Below are positions 1 through 6,489 of a stretch of DNA of 9,156 bases, in pieces. Positions within the stretch are counted from its first letter, which is position 1. Each line of letters opens with the position of its first letter. Source of the DNA: Chitinophagales bacterium (GTDB taxonomy: Bacteria > Bacteroidota > Bacteroidia > Chitinophagales > UBA2359); contig JAHDDN010000204.1 in the NCBI GenBank assembly GCA_020629335.1, positions 1 to 9,156 on the forward strand. The letters are read 5' to 3'. The position numbers were made by a program, and so were the translations under genes. Below the pieces are notes generated by a model. That model saw only the letters and a list, made by a program, of their open reading frames with translations. It was not told the origin of the DNA and searched no databases.

Positions 1-1178
1 TCGTATTTAAAATAAAATAGCTTAAACAAAGACATAATCAGATAAGCCAAGCTCGTTGCTATTCCTGCCCCCACATAATTATAAGGTGGCACCAGTAATA
101 GATTCAAAATGATGGTTGCCACTAAGCCCACTATGGCCGCATAAGTATTCACATAGTATTTACCTAAGCCCGCAAAATACTGACTAATAATAGAGGAAAA
201 ACCGAAGGAAGCCACACCTGGAGCCAAGACAGCGGTAATTAATTTGACAGGCCAAAAATCCTTACCAAATACCCAACTAAATGCTTCTACGGGAATCAAT
301 AGAATTGGAATCATGCAAAGCAAGGTCAGCACCGTACTAATTTTAGCCAAACTCAAAGTCAGTTGTTTAGCCTCTTCTTTATCCTTTAAATTGACGATAC
401 GGGCATACAAAACGAAGGAAATACTCTTGGGAACTATCCAAAGCGCCTCCGCAATTCTGAGTCCTACAGAATACAATCCTACCGAGTCAATCCCATAGTA
501 AATCTCCACTACAAATAAGCTCAGACGATAGCTTATAAACTGCGCAATATTAGCGAGTTGTGCCACCCAACCGTAATTAACTAATTGCTTCAGATTTCGA
601 CCAAAATTGTCAAATTTTATATCATTCCAAAAGTGTCGACTCCGCCAAAAACTACTCAAAAAACTGAATCCAAAAGCTATATAAAGTGCTATGATATAGG
701 ATTGAATACTTTGCTCCCCAATAAAAATTAAGCTCGTCGCCAAGACACTAAATACCAAAAATATCTGTGCTAAAGCGATCGCATTGACAAATAGAATATC
801 TTCCTTGCCAATGAGTAATTGATTATGAATAGTGAATAAACTACTGATGAAGGAAAGAAAAAATAAATGTCCTAATAGATCAGGCGGTACCAAGCCAAAG
901 ATGCCGAGTAAAATCGTTCCTAAAACACTGCAAATCAAAGCCCAAATGTAGGAGGGAAGCGTGAGTTGAAAGACGTTGACTCGTGGGCTCAAAAACACTA
1001 AAGCGGTGCCACCAACGATATTACTGGCCAGCATCACAAACATAATTCCAGCCATCAATAAACTAATAATACCTTGCCCTTCTTTTCCTAAATACTGCGT
1101 AGTTAGTATCACGGTCAAGAATTGAAAAACGACAGATAAAACCCTCGTCCCAAATGTATTGATTAATTTATTTAGCAT
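1..1178 (-). CDS. Polysaccharide flippase, Wzx/MOP family (3' end cut by window edge)
   Basis: Integral inner-membrane protein predicted to flip lipid-linked oligosaccharide units for surface polysaccharide assembly. My translation of the complement from the ATG at 1178-1176 reads 392 residues without a stop to the window edge; full-length family members are usually about 430-500, so the C-terminus lies outside. It opens with a basic residue and a hydrophobic stretch (about 10-30), then LGKEGQG (30-36), matching the LG-x-x-x-G motif typical of polysaccharide-synthesis transporters. Later come GLYSVGLRIAEALWIVPKSI (234-253), a hallmark of the second transporter half, and a PPYNYVGAGIATSLAY helix (364-379). 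About ten or eleven hydrophobic helices are visible. An AGGAGAGA tract (1195-1188) lies before the ATG, inside the end of the glycosyltransferase gene, whose stop is 4 bases upstream. Co-transcription with that gene is likely. The transported substrate cannot be read from sequence. Confidence 0.88.
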   Translation of the reverse strand, partial: MLNKLINTFGTRVLSVVFQFLTVILTTQYLGKEGQGIISLLMAGIMFVMLASNIVGGTALVFLSPRVNVFQLTLPSYIWALICSVLGTILLGIFGLVPPDLLGHLFFLSFISSLFTIHNQLLIGKEDILFVNAIALAQIFLVFSVLATSLIFIGEQSIQSYIIALYIAFGFSFLSSFWRSRHFWNDIKFDNFGRNLKQLVNYGWVAQLANIAQFISYRLSLFVVEIYYGIDSVGLYSVGLRIAEALWIVPKSISFVLYARIVNLKDKEEAKQLTLSLAKISTVLTLLCMIPILLIPVEAFSWVFGKDFWPVKLITAVLAPGVASFGFSSIISQYFAGLGKYYVNTYAAIVGLVATIILNLLLVPPYNYVGAGIATSLAYLIMSLFKLFYFKY

Positions 1179-1182
1179 GGTA

Positions 1183-2352
1183 TCAAATCTCTCCTAATAT
1201 CTCCTGAAAAAGCTGATGATAACGCTGCCCCACTTTCTCATAACTATAATGTTGCACAGCATACTCATACAAAAGTTGTGGATCATAATCTCGATAATGA
1301 TCAATCATATACAGCAAGGCCTCCCGATAAGCGGACTCATCATCTAAAGGAACCAAGCGACCTACCGCTTCCCTAATATTTTCATTAGGGCCTCCACATT
1401 GTGTTGAAATGACTGGACGCCCATTTGCAATCGACTCAATCGGCACAATAGAAAAAGTCTCAAAATTACTAGCAATAGCCGTAAAACTCACTCGCTCAAA
1501 AAAATCATGTACCCACTTATTAGACTGCATCCCATGAAAGTAAACGAACTCGTCTAATGCGCCTAAATCTTTCGCTAATTGATGTAGCTGATCACGATCT
1601 GGCCCATCCCCAATGATGTGTAATTCGATAGTCGGTCGAACTTTTTTTAATTCAACCACTAATCTAATCAGCAAACTAATATTTTTGATATGATCTTTTA
1701 GAACCGAAATATTGGCAATGAGAATTTTTTCGTCCATTGAGTGAGGAGGAGGAGAGGAGGCAGGCATATCCACTACATTTGGAATTACTTCATAATTAGC
1801 CTTTAAGCCATTGGCCTCCATATTATTTTTCAAATAGGTAGAAACCGTGATGATACGAGCCGCATTAGTGGCTAATTTTTCCGTCCACCATTTTCTGATT
1901 GCACCCTTATTCGCATAAGTTTGTAGTTGAGGCAAAAAACCAGACCAACGCTCTGTAATCGTATAAGGAATCCTGTCACGTTTCCAAAGATAAAAAGTCC
2001 AAATATCCCATCGGGATAATACATTCAAATCTAAGATGTCTGGCTTCCCAAATTTTTCTTCTATCAAGCGATAAGCCTTCGTATGAGCTTTCCAAAATCG
2101 AATCCCTTTGATGGGCTTTTGCCAAAACTGACTTAAGTCATTTTGTTGATAATAAGATCGAAAAGTATGTACTCCTTCGTCTAATTCATAAGTGACATCA
2201 TATACGCTCTCGTCTAATTGAGGGTCAGCTGATACAAATAGCACCGCCGTTTTGCAAAATTTAGCAATCGCCTTCGCCTTTCTATAAATAGCAATTGCCG
2301 ATAATGGCTCCATGCGATTAGGATACCATTTAGCAATTAATAAAACCCTCAA
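1183..2352 (-). CDS. Glycosyltransferase, GT4-like (GT-B fold), TTG start
   Basis: Cytoplasmic or membrane-associated retaining glycosyltransferase of 389 residues, the usual family length. The N-terminal Rossmann domain starts with VLLIAKWYPNRMEPLS (3-18), typical of GT4 enzymes. The linker VIPNVVD (189-195) leads into the donor-binding domain with HIIGDGPDRDQL (245-256), FHGMQSN (272-278) and the EX7E motif (E298 and E306), then GRPVISTQCGGPNE (311-324). In this family these residues contact the nucleotide-sugar donor. The start is TTG at 2352-2350: the only nearby ATG is out of frame and meets a stop at once, and the next in-frame Met (14) would delete the first beta strand. The gene lies between a lipoprotein hydrolase (6 bases upstream) and a flippase (4 bases downstream), so a role in building an exported glycan is likely. 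Donor and acceptor sugars are unknown. A proline-rich loop SSPPPH (199-204) sits between the two domains. Confidence 0.9.
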   Translation of the reverse strand: MRVLLIAKWYPNRMEPLSAIAIYRKAKAIAKFCKTAVLFVSADPQLDESVYDVTYELDEGVHTFRSYYQQNDLSQFWQKPIKGIRFWKAHTKAYRLIEEKFGKPDILDLNVLSRWDIWTFYLWKRDRIPYTITERWSGFLPQLQTYANKGAIRKWWTEKLATNAARIITVSTYLKNNMEANGLKANYEVIPNVVDMPASSPPPHSMDEKILIANISVLKDHIKNISLLIRLVVELKKVRPTIELHIIGDGPDRDQLHQLAKDLGALDEFVYFHGMQSNKWVHDFFERVSFTAIASNFETFSIVPIESIANGRPVISTQCGGPNENIREAVGRLVPLDDESAYREALLYMIDHYRDYDPQLLYEYAVQHYSYEKVGQRYHQLFQEILGEI

Positions 2353-2358
2353 ATCATA

Positions 2359-3225
2359 TTATTTTATCGTCTCTAAAAAAGCAGTCAATGCCTTCCAATA
2401 CTCCTCTTGATGTGGATCATCTTCCCAAAGCACACGAGCACCATGTGTTCCTTCAGATTTAGGAATAAATTGCACCTTATTTTTTGCTTTTACTTGATTC
2501 ATCAGTTTTTTCACCTCAGCCGATTCCTCCTTAGTAGAGGTCATAAAAGTAGGCTTACTTAAGCCCTTTATAGCCTGTTTCACATTAGGCGCATTATTAA
2601 AATACTCTCCAGGACTAAAAGCAATCACTGCATCCACCATTTTATGGTCATTAGCCACCTTCAATGCCAAAGAAGCTGAATAAGAACTTCCCATCAAGAT
2701 CACATTATCCTTAAAACGCATTCCCATATAATTCACCGCAGATACCACATCGCCCTCTGCATCTATATATTCAGTAGACAAACCTGCGTCCTTTGCCTGT
2801 CGAGCCGTTTCATTTTTCATATCCATGATATCCCCACCAGACCTTAAATCAACCGCTAAGCAATTAAATCCTAACTCATTTAATTTCAAGGCAATATCCT
2901 TATACTCCGACTTATTAAATCTAGCCTGATGAAGCAATATCATATTCTTCGCAGTTTTACCCTTAGGCACATTTTTCGTTTCATACCACATACTACTCAT
3001 CACAATATCATCTGAAGTAGGAATAGGCATTTTTACACCCTTAGAGGTCTCTGCCGCTTCCGTTTTAGGAGGCTCCACTTTAGTAGTCGTTTTTTCTTCC
3101 ACTTTAGTTGGTTCTTTAGGCTTTTCCACCCTTTTAGGCTGATCATTCACACATCCTAAAGCCACAAGCATAAATAATAATCCAGTCAATAAAGTTAATT
3201 GGTTAAATAGAGTTAATCGGTTCAT
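2359..3225 (-). CDS. Lipid-anchored alpha/beta-hydrolase-like protein
   Basis: Predicted 288-residue lipoprotein with an alpha/beta hydrolase fold; substrate unknown. I start it at the ATG at 3225-3223 because this gives a signal sequence (about 1-24, hydrophobic LLTGLLFMLVALG) ending in a lipobox-like ALGC with Cys25 as the lipidation site. The frame stays open upstream to an ATG at 3372, but those 49 codons lie in a dispersed repeat and are not convincing protein. Residues 26-65 form a Lys/Glu/Pro/Thr-rich tether. The catalytic domain follows: HQARFNKSEY (99-108), a strand ending in VDLRSGG (125-131), the nucleophile elbow GSSYS (179-183, Ser181 as nucleophile, with Ser replacing the usual last Gly) and GTHG (259-262) with His261 as likely catalytic base. 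The acid is less clear; Glu233 or Glu234 sit near the expected place. As first gene of a unit with a glycosyltransferase and flippase, it could deacylate a surface glycan, but this is inference. Confidence 0.82.
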   Translation of the reverse strand: MNRLTLFNQLTLLTGLLFMLVALGCVNDQPKRVEKPKEPTKVEEKTTTKVEPPKTEAAETSKGVKMPIPTSDDIVMSSMWYETKNVPKGKTAKNMILLHQARFNKSEYKDIALKLNELGFNCLAVDLRSGGDIMDMKNETARQAKDAGLSTEYIDAEGDVVSAVNYMGMRFKDNVILMGSSYSASLALKVANDHKMVDAVIAFSPGEYFNNAPNVKQAIKGLSKPTFMTSTKEESAEVKKLMNQVKAKNKVQFIPKSEGTHGARVLWEDDPHQEEYWKALTAFLETIK

Positions 3226-3263
3226 AGCATTGGTTTTAATATAAGCAATTAATTGGGGCTTCC

Positions 3264-3293
3264 TGCTGCGCTCAAAGAGCGAAGTGCGCAGCA
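3264..3293. repeat. Inverted repeat inside the left intergenic repeat
   Basis: TGCTGCGC (3264-3271) and GCGCAGCA (3286-3293) are perfect 8-base inverted arms around a 14-base loop. The loop contains half of a competing small hairpin (GCTC-AAA-GAGC, 3270-3280). The structure lies 39-68 bases upstream of the hydrolase ATG, so it would be transcribed into the leader of that mRNA if the promoter lies further out. Confidence 0.65.
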
Positions 3294-3410
3294 CGAGCCA
3301 AAATATTATGCATTTATCATTATGCATTACGCATTGCAAGCGAAGCGCAGCAGTCGGGCTGTCCGTTCTCATGTGGCTATGCTACTCCTACTACGCTAAG
3401 GCATATTTGT

Positions 3411-3426
3411 CTGCCCTTCGGGTCAG
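3411..3426. repeat. Short hairpin with a C(UUCG)G tetraloop
   Basis: CTGCCC-TTCG-GGTCAG folds with CC/GG closing a TTCG loop, one C-T mismatch, and an outer CTG/CAG stem. UUCG closed by C-G is a known extra-stable RNA tetraloop. The hairpin belongs to the left repeat zone and has no obvious T-tract, so it is not a clear terminator. Confidence 0.45.
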
Positions 3427-3643
3427 CCTGCATCTGCCTAATCTTCGTAAGTCGCATCATATACGCCCCATACCACTTCCATCCCTAAGCCAAAAAAACT
3501 CCAATTATCATTCCGCAATAGCTTTCGAGACAACATTCGCAGCTTTTTAAGCTCCATTTTTGCCCCTAAAGTCTACAAATAAAACAAAAAAGCAGAAAAA
3601 GAAAGCTTTTTATGAATTAAACAATAAAAATAAGCCTATTAAA

Positions 3644-3674
3644 TTGGTTTAACTCAATGCAAGTGATAAATTTG
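3644..3674 (+). promoter_or_regulatory. Predicted Bacteroidota-type promoter of hppA
   Basis: TTG (3644-3646) is followed after exactly 20 bases by TAAATTTG (3667-3674), a perfect match to the TAnnTTTG -7 box of Bacteroidota sigma-A promoters, with the -33 TTG at the accepted spacing. Transcription would begin near 3680, leaving a leader of roughly 25-30 AT-rich bases before the hppA ATG and no Shine-Dalgarno, as is common in this phylum. Confidence 0.65.
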
Positions 3675-3708
3675 TGCCTCGAATAAACATTTATAACAAA
3701 AATAACCT

Positions 3709-5889
3709 ATGGAACTCGGAATTAAACTACTTGTACCACTATTAGGAGTTGTCGCACTCCTTTTTACATTTTGGAAATCAGCTTGGGTTTCCAAGCAAGA
3801 AGTGGGAAGTGAAAAAATGGGCCGAATCGCAGATAATATTTCTGACGGTGCGATGGCCTTCTTAAGAGCAGAATACACTATATTATCAATATTCGTTGTC
3901 ATCGTGGCAGTCATATTGGGAGTAATGGGAAATCAAGAAGGATCTTCTCCTTTGATTGCTCTTTCTTTTATATTAGGAGCGATCTGTTCAGCATTAGCTG
4001 GATACATCGGAATGAAAGTCGCTACAAAAGCAAACGTAAGAACTACTAATGCTGCACGTACAGGTCTAGGTAAAGCCTTAGAGGTTGCCTTCGCTGGTGG
4101 TGCGGTCATGGGATTAGGAGTTGTTGGGCTTGGTGTATTAGGGCTAGGAACACTATTCTTAGTATATTCTAATATGGGATGGGATATCAATAAAGTAATT
4201 GCTGTATTAACAGGCTTTTCTTTTGGTGCCTCCTCTATTGCCTTATTCGCCCGTGTGGGTGGAGGTATTTATACTAAAGCAGCCGATGTCGGGGCAGATT
4301 TAGTAGGTAAAGTGGAAGCAGGTATTCCTGAAGATCACCCCTTGAACCCAGCCACTATCGCAGATAATGTAGGGGATAATGTAGGAGATGTTGCAGGTAT
4401 GGGTGCCGATCTATTTGAATCTTACGTAGGTTCAATCATTGGTACAATGGTATTAGGAGCTGCCTTTATCGGATTAAGCGGTTTTGATGTTACTAATAAT
4501 TTCAGCGGATTAAATGCGGTATTATTACCAATGATGTTAGCTGGAGTTGGTATCATTACTTCTATTATTGGTACTTTCTTCGTAAAAGTAAAAGAAGGGG
4601 GGGATCCACAAAAAGCATTAAACAGAGGAGAATTTCTTTCTGCTATATTAATGTTAGCCGCTACTTACGGATTAGTACAATGGATGCTTCCTGCATACTG
4701 GACATTCGGAGGTGTTGAATATACCAATACAGGCGTTTTCTGGGCAGTATTATTCGGTTTAGCTTCTGGTCTACTAATCGGTTTAGTAACAGAGCATTAT
4801 ACGGGTACAGGTACAGGGCCAGTTAAGTCTATCGTAAAGCAATCTTTAACTGGAGCAGCAACAAACATTATTGCAGGTTTAGGAGTTGGTATGATCTCTA
4901 CAGCTATTCCTATCATCATCTTAGCTATAGCTATTATAGGTGCACACCACTTTGCTGGTTTATATGGTATTGCCATTGCAGCCGTAGGGATGCTTTCAAA
5001 TACGGGTATTCAGTTAGCCGTTGATGCCTATGGGCCTATTTCTGATAATGCGGGTGGTATTGCAGAGATGGCAGAATTACCAAAAGAAGTAAGACAACGT
5101 ACAGATAAATTAGATGCTGTTGGTAATACGACAGCAGCTATCGGTAAGGGGTTTGCAATTGGTTCTGCTGCCTTAACAGCATTAGCGCTTTTTGCAGCCT
5201 TCATTACAGCTTACAATACAAGTCATCCTAATGATATTTTAACAGGAATCAATATCACAGAACCTAAAGTAATGGCTTCATTATTCATTGGGGGGATGTT
5301 ACCCTTCTTATTCTCTGCATTATCTATGAATGCAGTAGGTAGAGCAGCAATGGATATGATTAATGAAGTAAGAAGACAATTCGCTTCTATTCCAGAGTTA
5401 AAAGCCGCTTTAGCAGCCATGAAAAGAAATGATGGTGTTGACTTTGAAAAATGGTCTGAAAAAGATCAAAAGATATTTGAAGCAGCAGATGGTAAAGCAG
5501 AATATGGCAAGTGTGTAGATATCTCTACTAAAGCCTCTATCCGTGAAATGATCCTTCCAGGTTTAATTGCTGTCATCACTCCAATCTTATTCGGATTCTT
5601 AGGTGGTGCAGAAATGTTAGGTGGATTATTAGCAGGTGTTACTGTATGTGGTGTATTAATGGCCATCTTCCAGTCTAATGCTGGTGGTGCTTGGGATAAC
5701 GCTAAGAAAATGTTTGAAGAAGGAGTAGAAATCGATGGTAAAATGTACTATAAAGGTTCTGAACCTCACAAAGCTACCGTTGTTGGTGATACTGTAGGTG
5801 ATCCATTCAAAGATACTTCAGGTCCGTCTTTGAACATCTTATTAAAATTAATGTCAGTAGTTGCCTTAGTAATCGCAACAATGATATAA
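3709..5889 (+). CDS. hppA: Membrane-bound pyrophosphatase (K+-dependent type ion pump)
   Basis: A 726-residue polytopic inner-membrane pump that couples hydrolysis of pyrophosphate to export of H+ and/or Na+. About 16 hydrophobic helices are visible, and the length is normal for bacterial members. The substrate-binding motifs are present: [13 protein letters not shown] (193-205); the acidic [19 protein letters not shown] run (220-238); [13 protein letters not shown] (438-450); and in the C-terminal part GGAWDNAKK (659-667) and [19 protein letters not shown] (693-711). In [10 protein letters not shown] (472-481), Ala476 and Gly479 occupy the positions that are Ala and Gly in K+-dependent enzymes and Lys and Thr in K+-independent ones. 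The semi-conserved helix-6 glutamate is Glu237 in FESY, the placement seen in Na+-type pumps, with Gly at the site one turn later where plant H+ pumps have Glu. This does not settle ion choice. A polar cytoplasmic insertion spans about 571-607. Its own promoter lies upstream and a strong hairpin downstream. Confidence 0.97.
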   Translation: MELGIKLLVPLLGVVALLFTFWKSAWVSKQEVGSEKMGRIADNISDGAMAFLRAEYTILSIFVVIVAVILGVMGNQEGSSPLIALSFILGAICSALAGYIGMKVATKANVRTTNAARTGLGKALEVAFAGGAVMGLGVVGLGVLGLGTLFLVYSNMGWDINKVIAVLTGFSFGASSIALFARVGGGIYTKAADVGADLVGKVEAGIPEDHPLNPATIADNVGDNVGDVAGMGADLFESYVGSIIGTMVLGAAFIGLSGFDVTNNFSGLNAVLLPMMLAGVGIITSIIGTFFVKVKEGGDPQKALNRGEFLSAILMLAATYGLVQWMLPAYWTFGGVEYTNTGVFWAVLFGLASGLLIGLVTEHYTGTGTGPVKSIVKQSLTGAATNIIAGLGVGMISTAIPIIILAIAIIGAHHFAGLYGIAIAAVGMLSNTGIQLAVDAYGPISDNAGGIAEMAELPKEVRQRTDKLDAVGNTTAAIGKGFAIGSAALTALALFAAFITAYNTSHPNDILTGINITEPKVMASLFIGGMLPFLFSALSMNAVGRAAMDMINEVRRQFASIPELKAALAAMKRNDGVDFEKWSEKDQKIFEAADGKAEYGKCVDISTKASIREMILPGLIAVITPILFGFLGGAEMLGGLLAGVTVCGVLMAIFQSNAGGAWDNAKKMFEEGVEIDGKMYYKGSEPHKATVVGDTVGDPFKDTSGPSLNILLKLMSVVALVIATMI

Positions 5890-5902
5890 TATAAATTTTG
5901 GT

Positions 5903-5936
5903 ATAGTAGGAAAGCTTTGTAAGGCTTTCCTACTAT
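5903..5936 (+). terminator. Strong hairpin after hppA, probable terminator
   Basis: ATAGTAGGAAAGC (5903-5915) and GCTTTCCTACTAT (5924-5936) form a perfect 13-bp stem with an 8-base loop, starting 13 bases after the hppA stop. The following bases (CTTAACCC) lack a long T-run, so termination may be partial, or the hairpin may mainly protect the hppA mRNA 3' end. It separates hppA from the next gene, which starts 22 bases downstream. Confidence 0.7.
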
Positions 5937-5958
5937 CTTAACCCATTAACAATAAGTA

Positions 5959-6450
5959 ATGTCTCAATACCTTAACGCTCTTAATGAAAGTGAGCAAAAA
6001 TTATTAATTGACGCCCCTGTTTTAATAACTTTACTAGTTGGCGGTGCAGATGATAATTTAGATAAGAAAGAAAGAGAATGGTCTTCTAAATTAACGAACT
6101 ATCGTACTTTAGATGATACCAGTATTCTACAAGAATATTACGAGCAAGTAAATGTAGATTTCGACAAAAAACTAAATGAGTTTGTTGAACTATACCCAGA
6201 AAAAGCTGCTCAACGTAATCCAATGATTGCAGAGCAATTATCTAGCTTAAATGATATCATTGCAAAGTTAGATGCAGAATTTGCTCATGAGATTTACAAA
6301 AGCCTGAAAAGCTATGCGGAACAAATCGCTAAATCTTCAGGCGGTATCTTAGGTTTCTTCAATCAAAATGCAGAAGAAAAAAGATGGACAGAACTACCTA
6401 TGTTAAATGAGGTAGCTCCACCACCTCCTCCACCAGAAGAAGAAGCATAG
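5959..6450 (+). CDS. Small TerB-like cytoplasmic protein with poly-Pro/acidic tail, function unknown
   Basis: A 163-residue soluble protein without a signal peptide or membrane helix. I cannot name it with certainty. Residues 12-41 (KLLIDAP, then LLVGGADDNLDKKEREW at 25-41) resemble the start of TerB-like/tellurite-resistance domains, where a hydrophobic helix precedes an acidic ADG-x-x-x-x-x-E loop that can bind metal. The rest is predicted helical (55-125), rich in Glu, Lys and Ala. A Gly-rich turn follows (SSGGILGFF, 126-134), and the end is an unusual Pro6-Glu-Glu-Glu-Ala tail (154-163) that looks disordered. The start is the ATG at 5959, preceded by an AT-rich stretch. The gene lies between the hppA terminator and ade, 39 bases before the latter, so it may share a transcript with ade. 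TerB likeness is inferred by eye, not by search. Confidence 0.75.
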   Translation: MSQYLNALNESEQKLLIDAPVLITLLVGGADDNLDKKEREWSSKLTNYRTLDDTSILQEYYEQVNVDFDKKLNEFVELYPEKAAQRNPMIAEQLSSLNDIIAKLDAEFAHEIYKSLKSYAEQIAKSSGGILGFFNQNAEEKRWTELPMLNEVAPPPPPPEEEA

Positions 6451-6452
6451 AA

Positions 6453-6469
6453 TTGTAGTTGAACTACAA
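6453..6469. promoter_or_regulatory. Perfect palindrome between the TerB-like gene and ade
   Basis: TTGTAGT-TGA-ACTACAA: 7-base arms with a 3-base centre, starting two bases after the upstream stop and ending 20 bases before the ade ATG. It could be a regulator's operator or a small mRNA hairpin; there is no following T-run, so it is a poor terminator. No purine riboswitch-like structure was recognised in this short gap. Confidence 0.45.
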
Positions 6470-6489
6470 ATCAAAATAAAATTGACAAA

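Larger units (their letters stand above)
3250..3500. repeat. Dispersed GC-richer intergenic repeat, left copy (approximate bounds)
   Basis: This part of the 483-base gap between the divergent hydrolase and hppA genes is richer in GC than its surroundings and full of short repeats. It contains GGGGCTTCC (3255-3263), a 21-base block around GTGCGCAGCAC (3278-3298), TTTATCATTAT (3313-3323) and CATTACGCATT (3325-3335). All four recur in 8999-9107, though in a different order. A degenerate echo of the block, GCGAAGCGCAGCA, lies at 3340-3352. Reading frames across it translate to repetitive Cys/His/Leu-rich strings with no domain, so I regard it as non-coding. Its bounds are estimated from where base composition changes. 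Remainder of the gap: 3500-3640 is AT-rich with one weak hairpin (AAAAAG/CTTTTT, 3596-3611), and the hppA promoter follows. Confidence 0.7.

Noticed and set aside
244..498. Plus-strand reading frame of 84 codons
   Set aside because: It is antisense to the flippase gene, whose translation is continuous and recognisable.
1737..1767. Purine-rich GAGGAGGAG tract resembling ribosome-binding sites or a microsatellite
   Set aside because: It is the complement of Pro/Ser codons in the glycosyltransferase loop, with no start codon context on the plus strand.
3226..3372. N-terminal extension of the hydrolase by 49 codons
   Set aside because: It lies in the dispersed repeat and would put a non-signal sequence before a good lipoprotein signal; the internal ATG at 3225 fits better.
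3250..3500. CRISPR array
   Set aside because: The repeats are unequal in spacing and sequence, with no regular spacer pattern and no cas genes.
3284..3550. Plus-strand reading frame of 88 codons
   Set aside because: It translates repeat DNA into a low-complexity string with no domain and sits in a divergent intergenic region.
3654..4190. Minus-strand reading frames antisense to the hppA start
   Set aside because: They are shadows of a strongly conserved gene, with no domains of their own.
5223..5666. Two minus-strand reading frames within hppA
   Set aside because: They are antisense to conserved membrane-helix codons and have no features of real genes.
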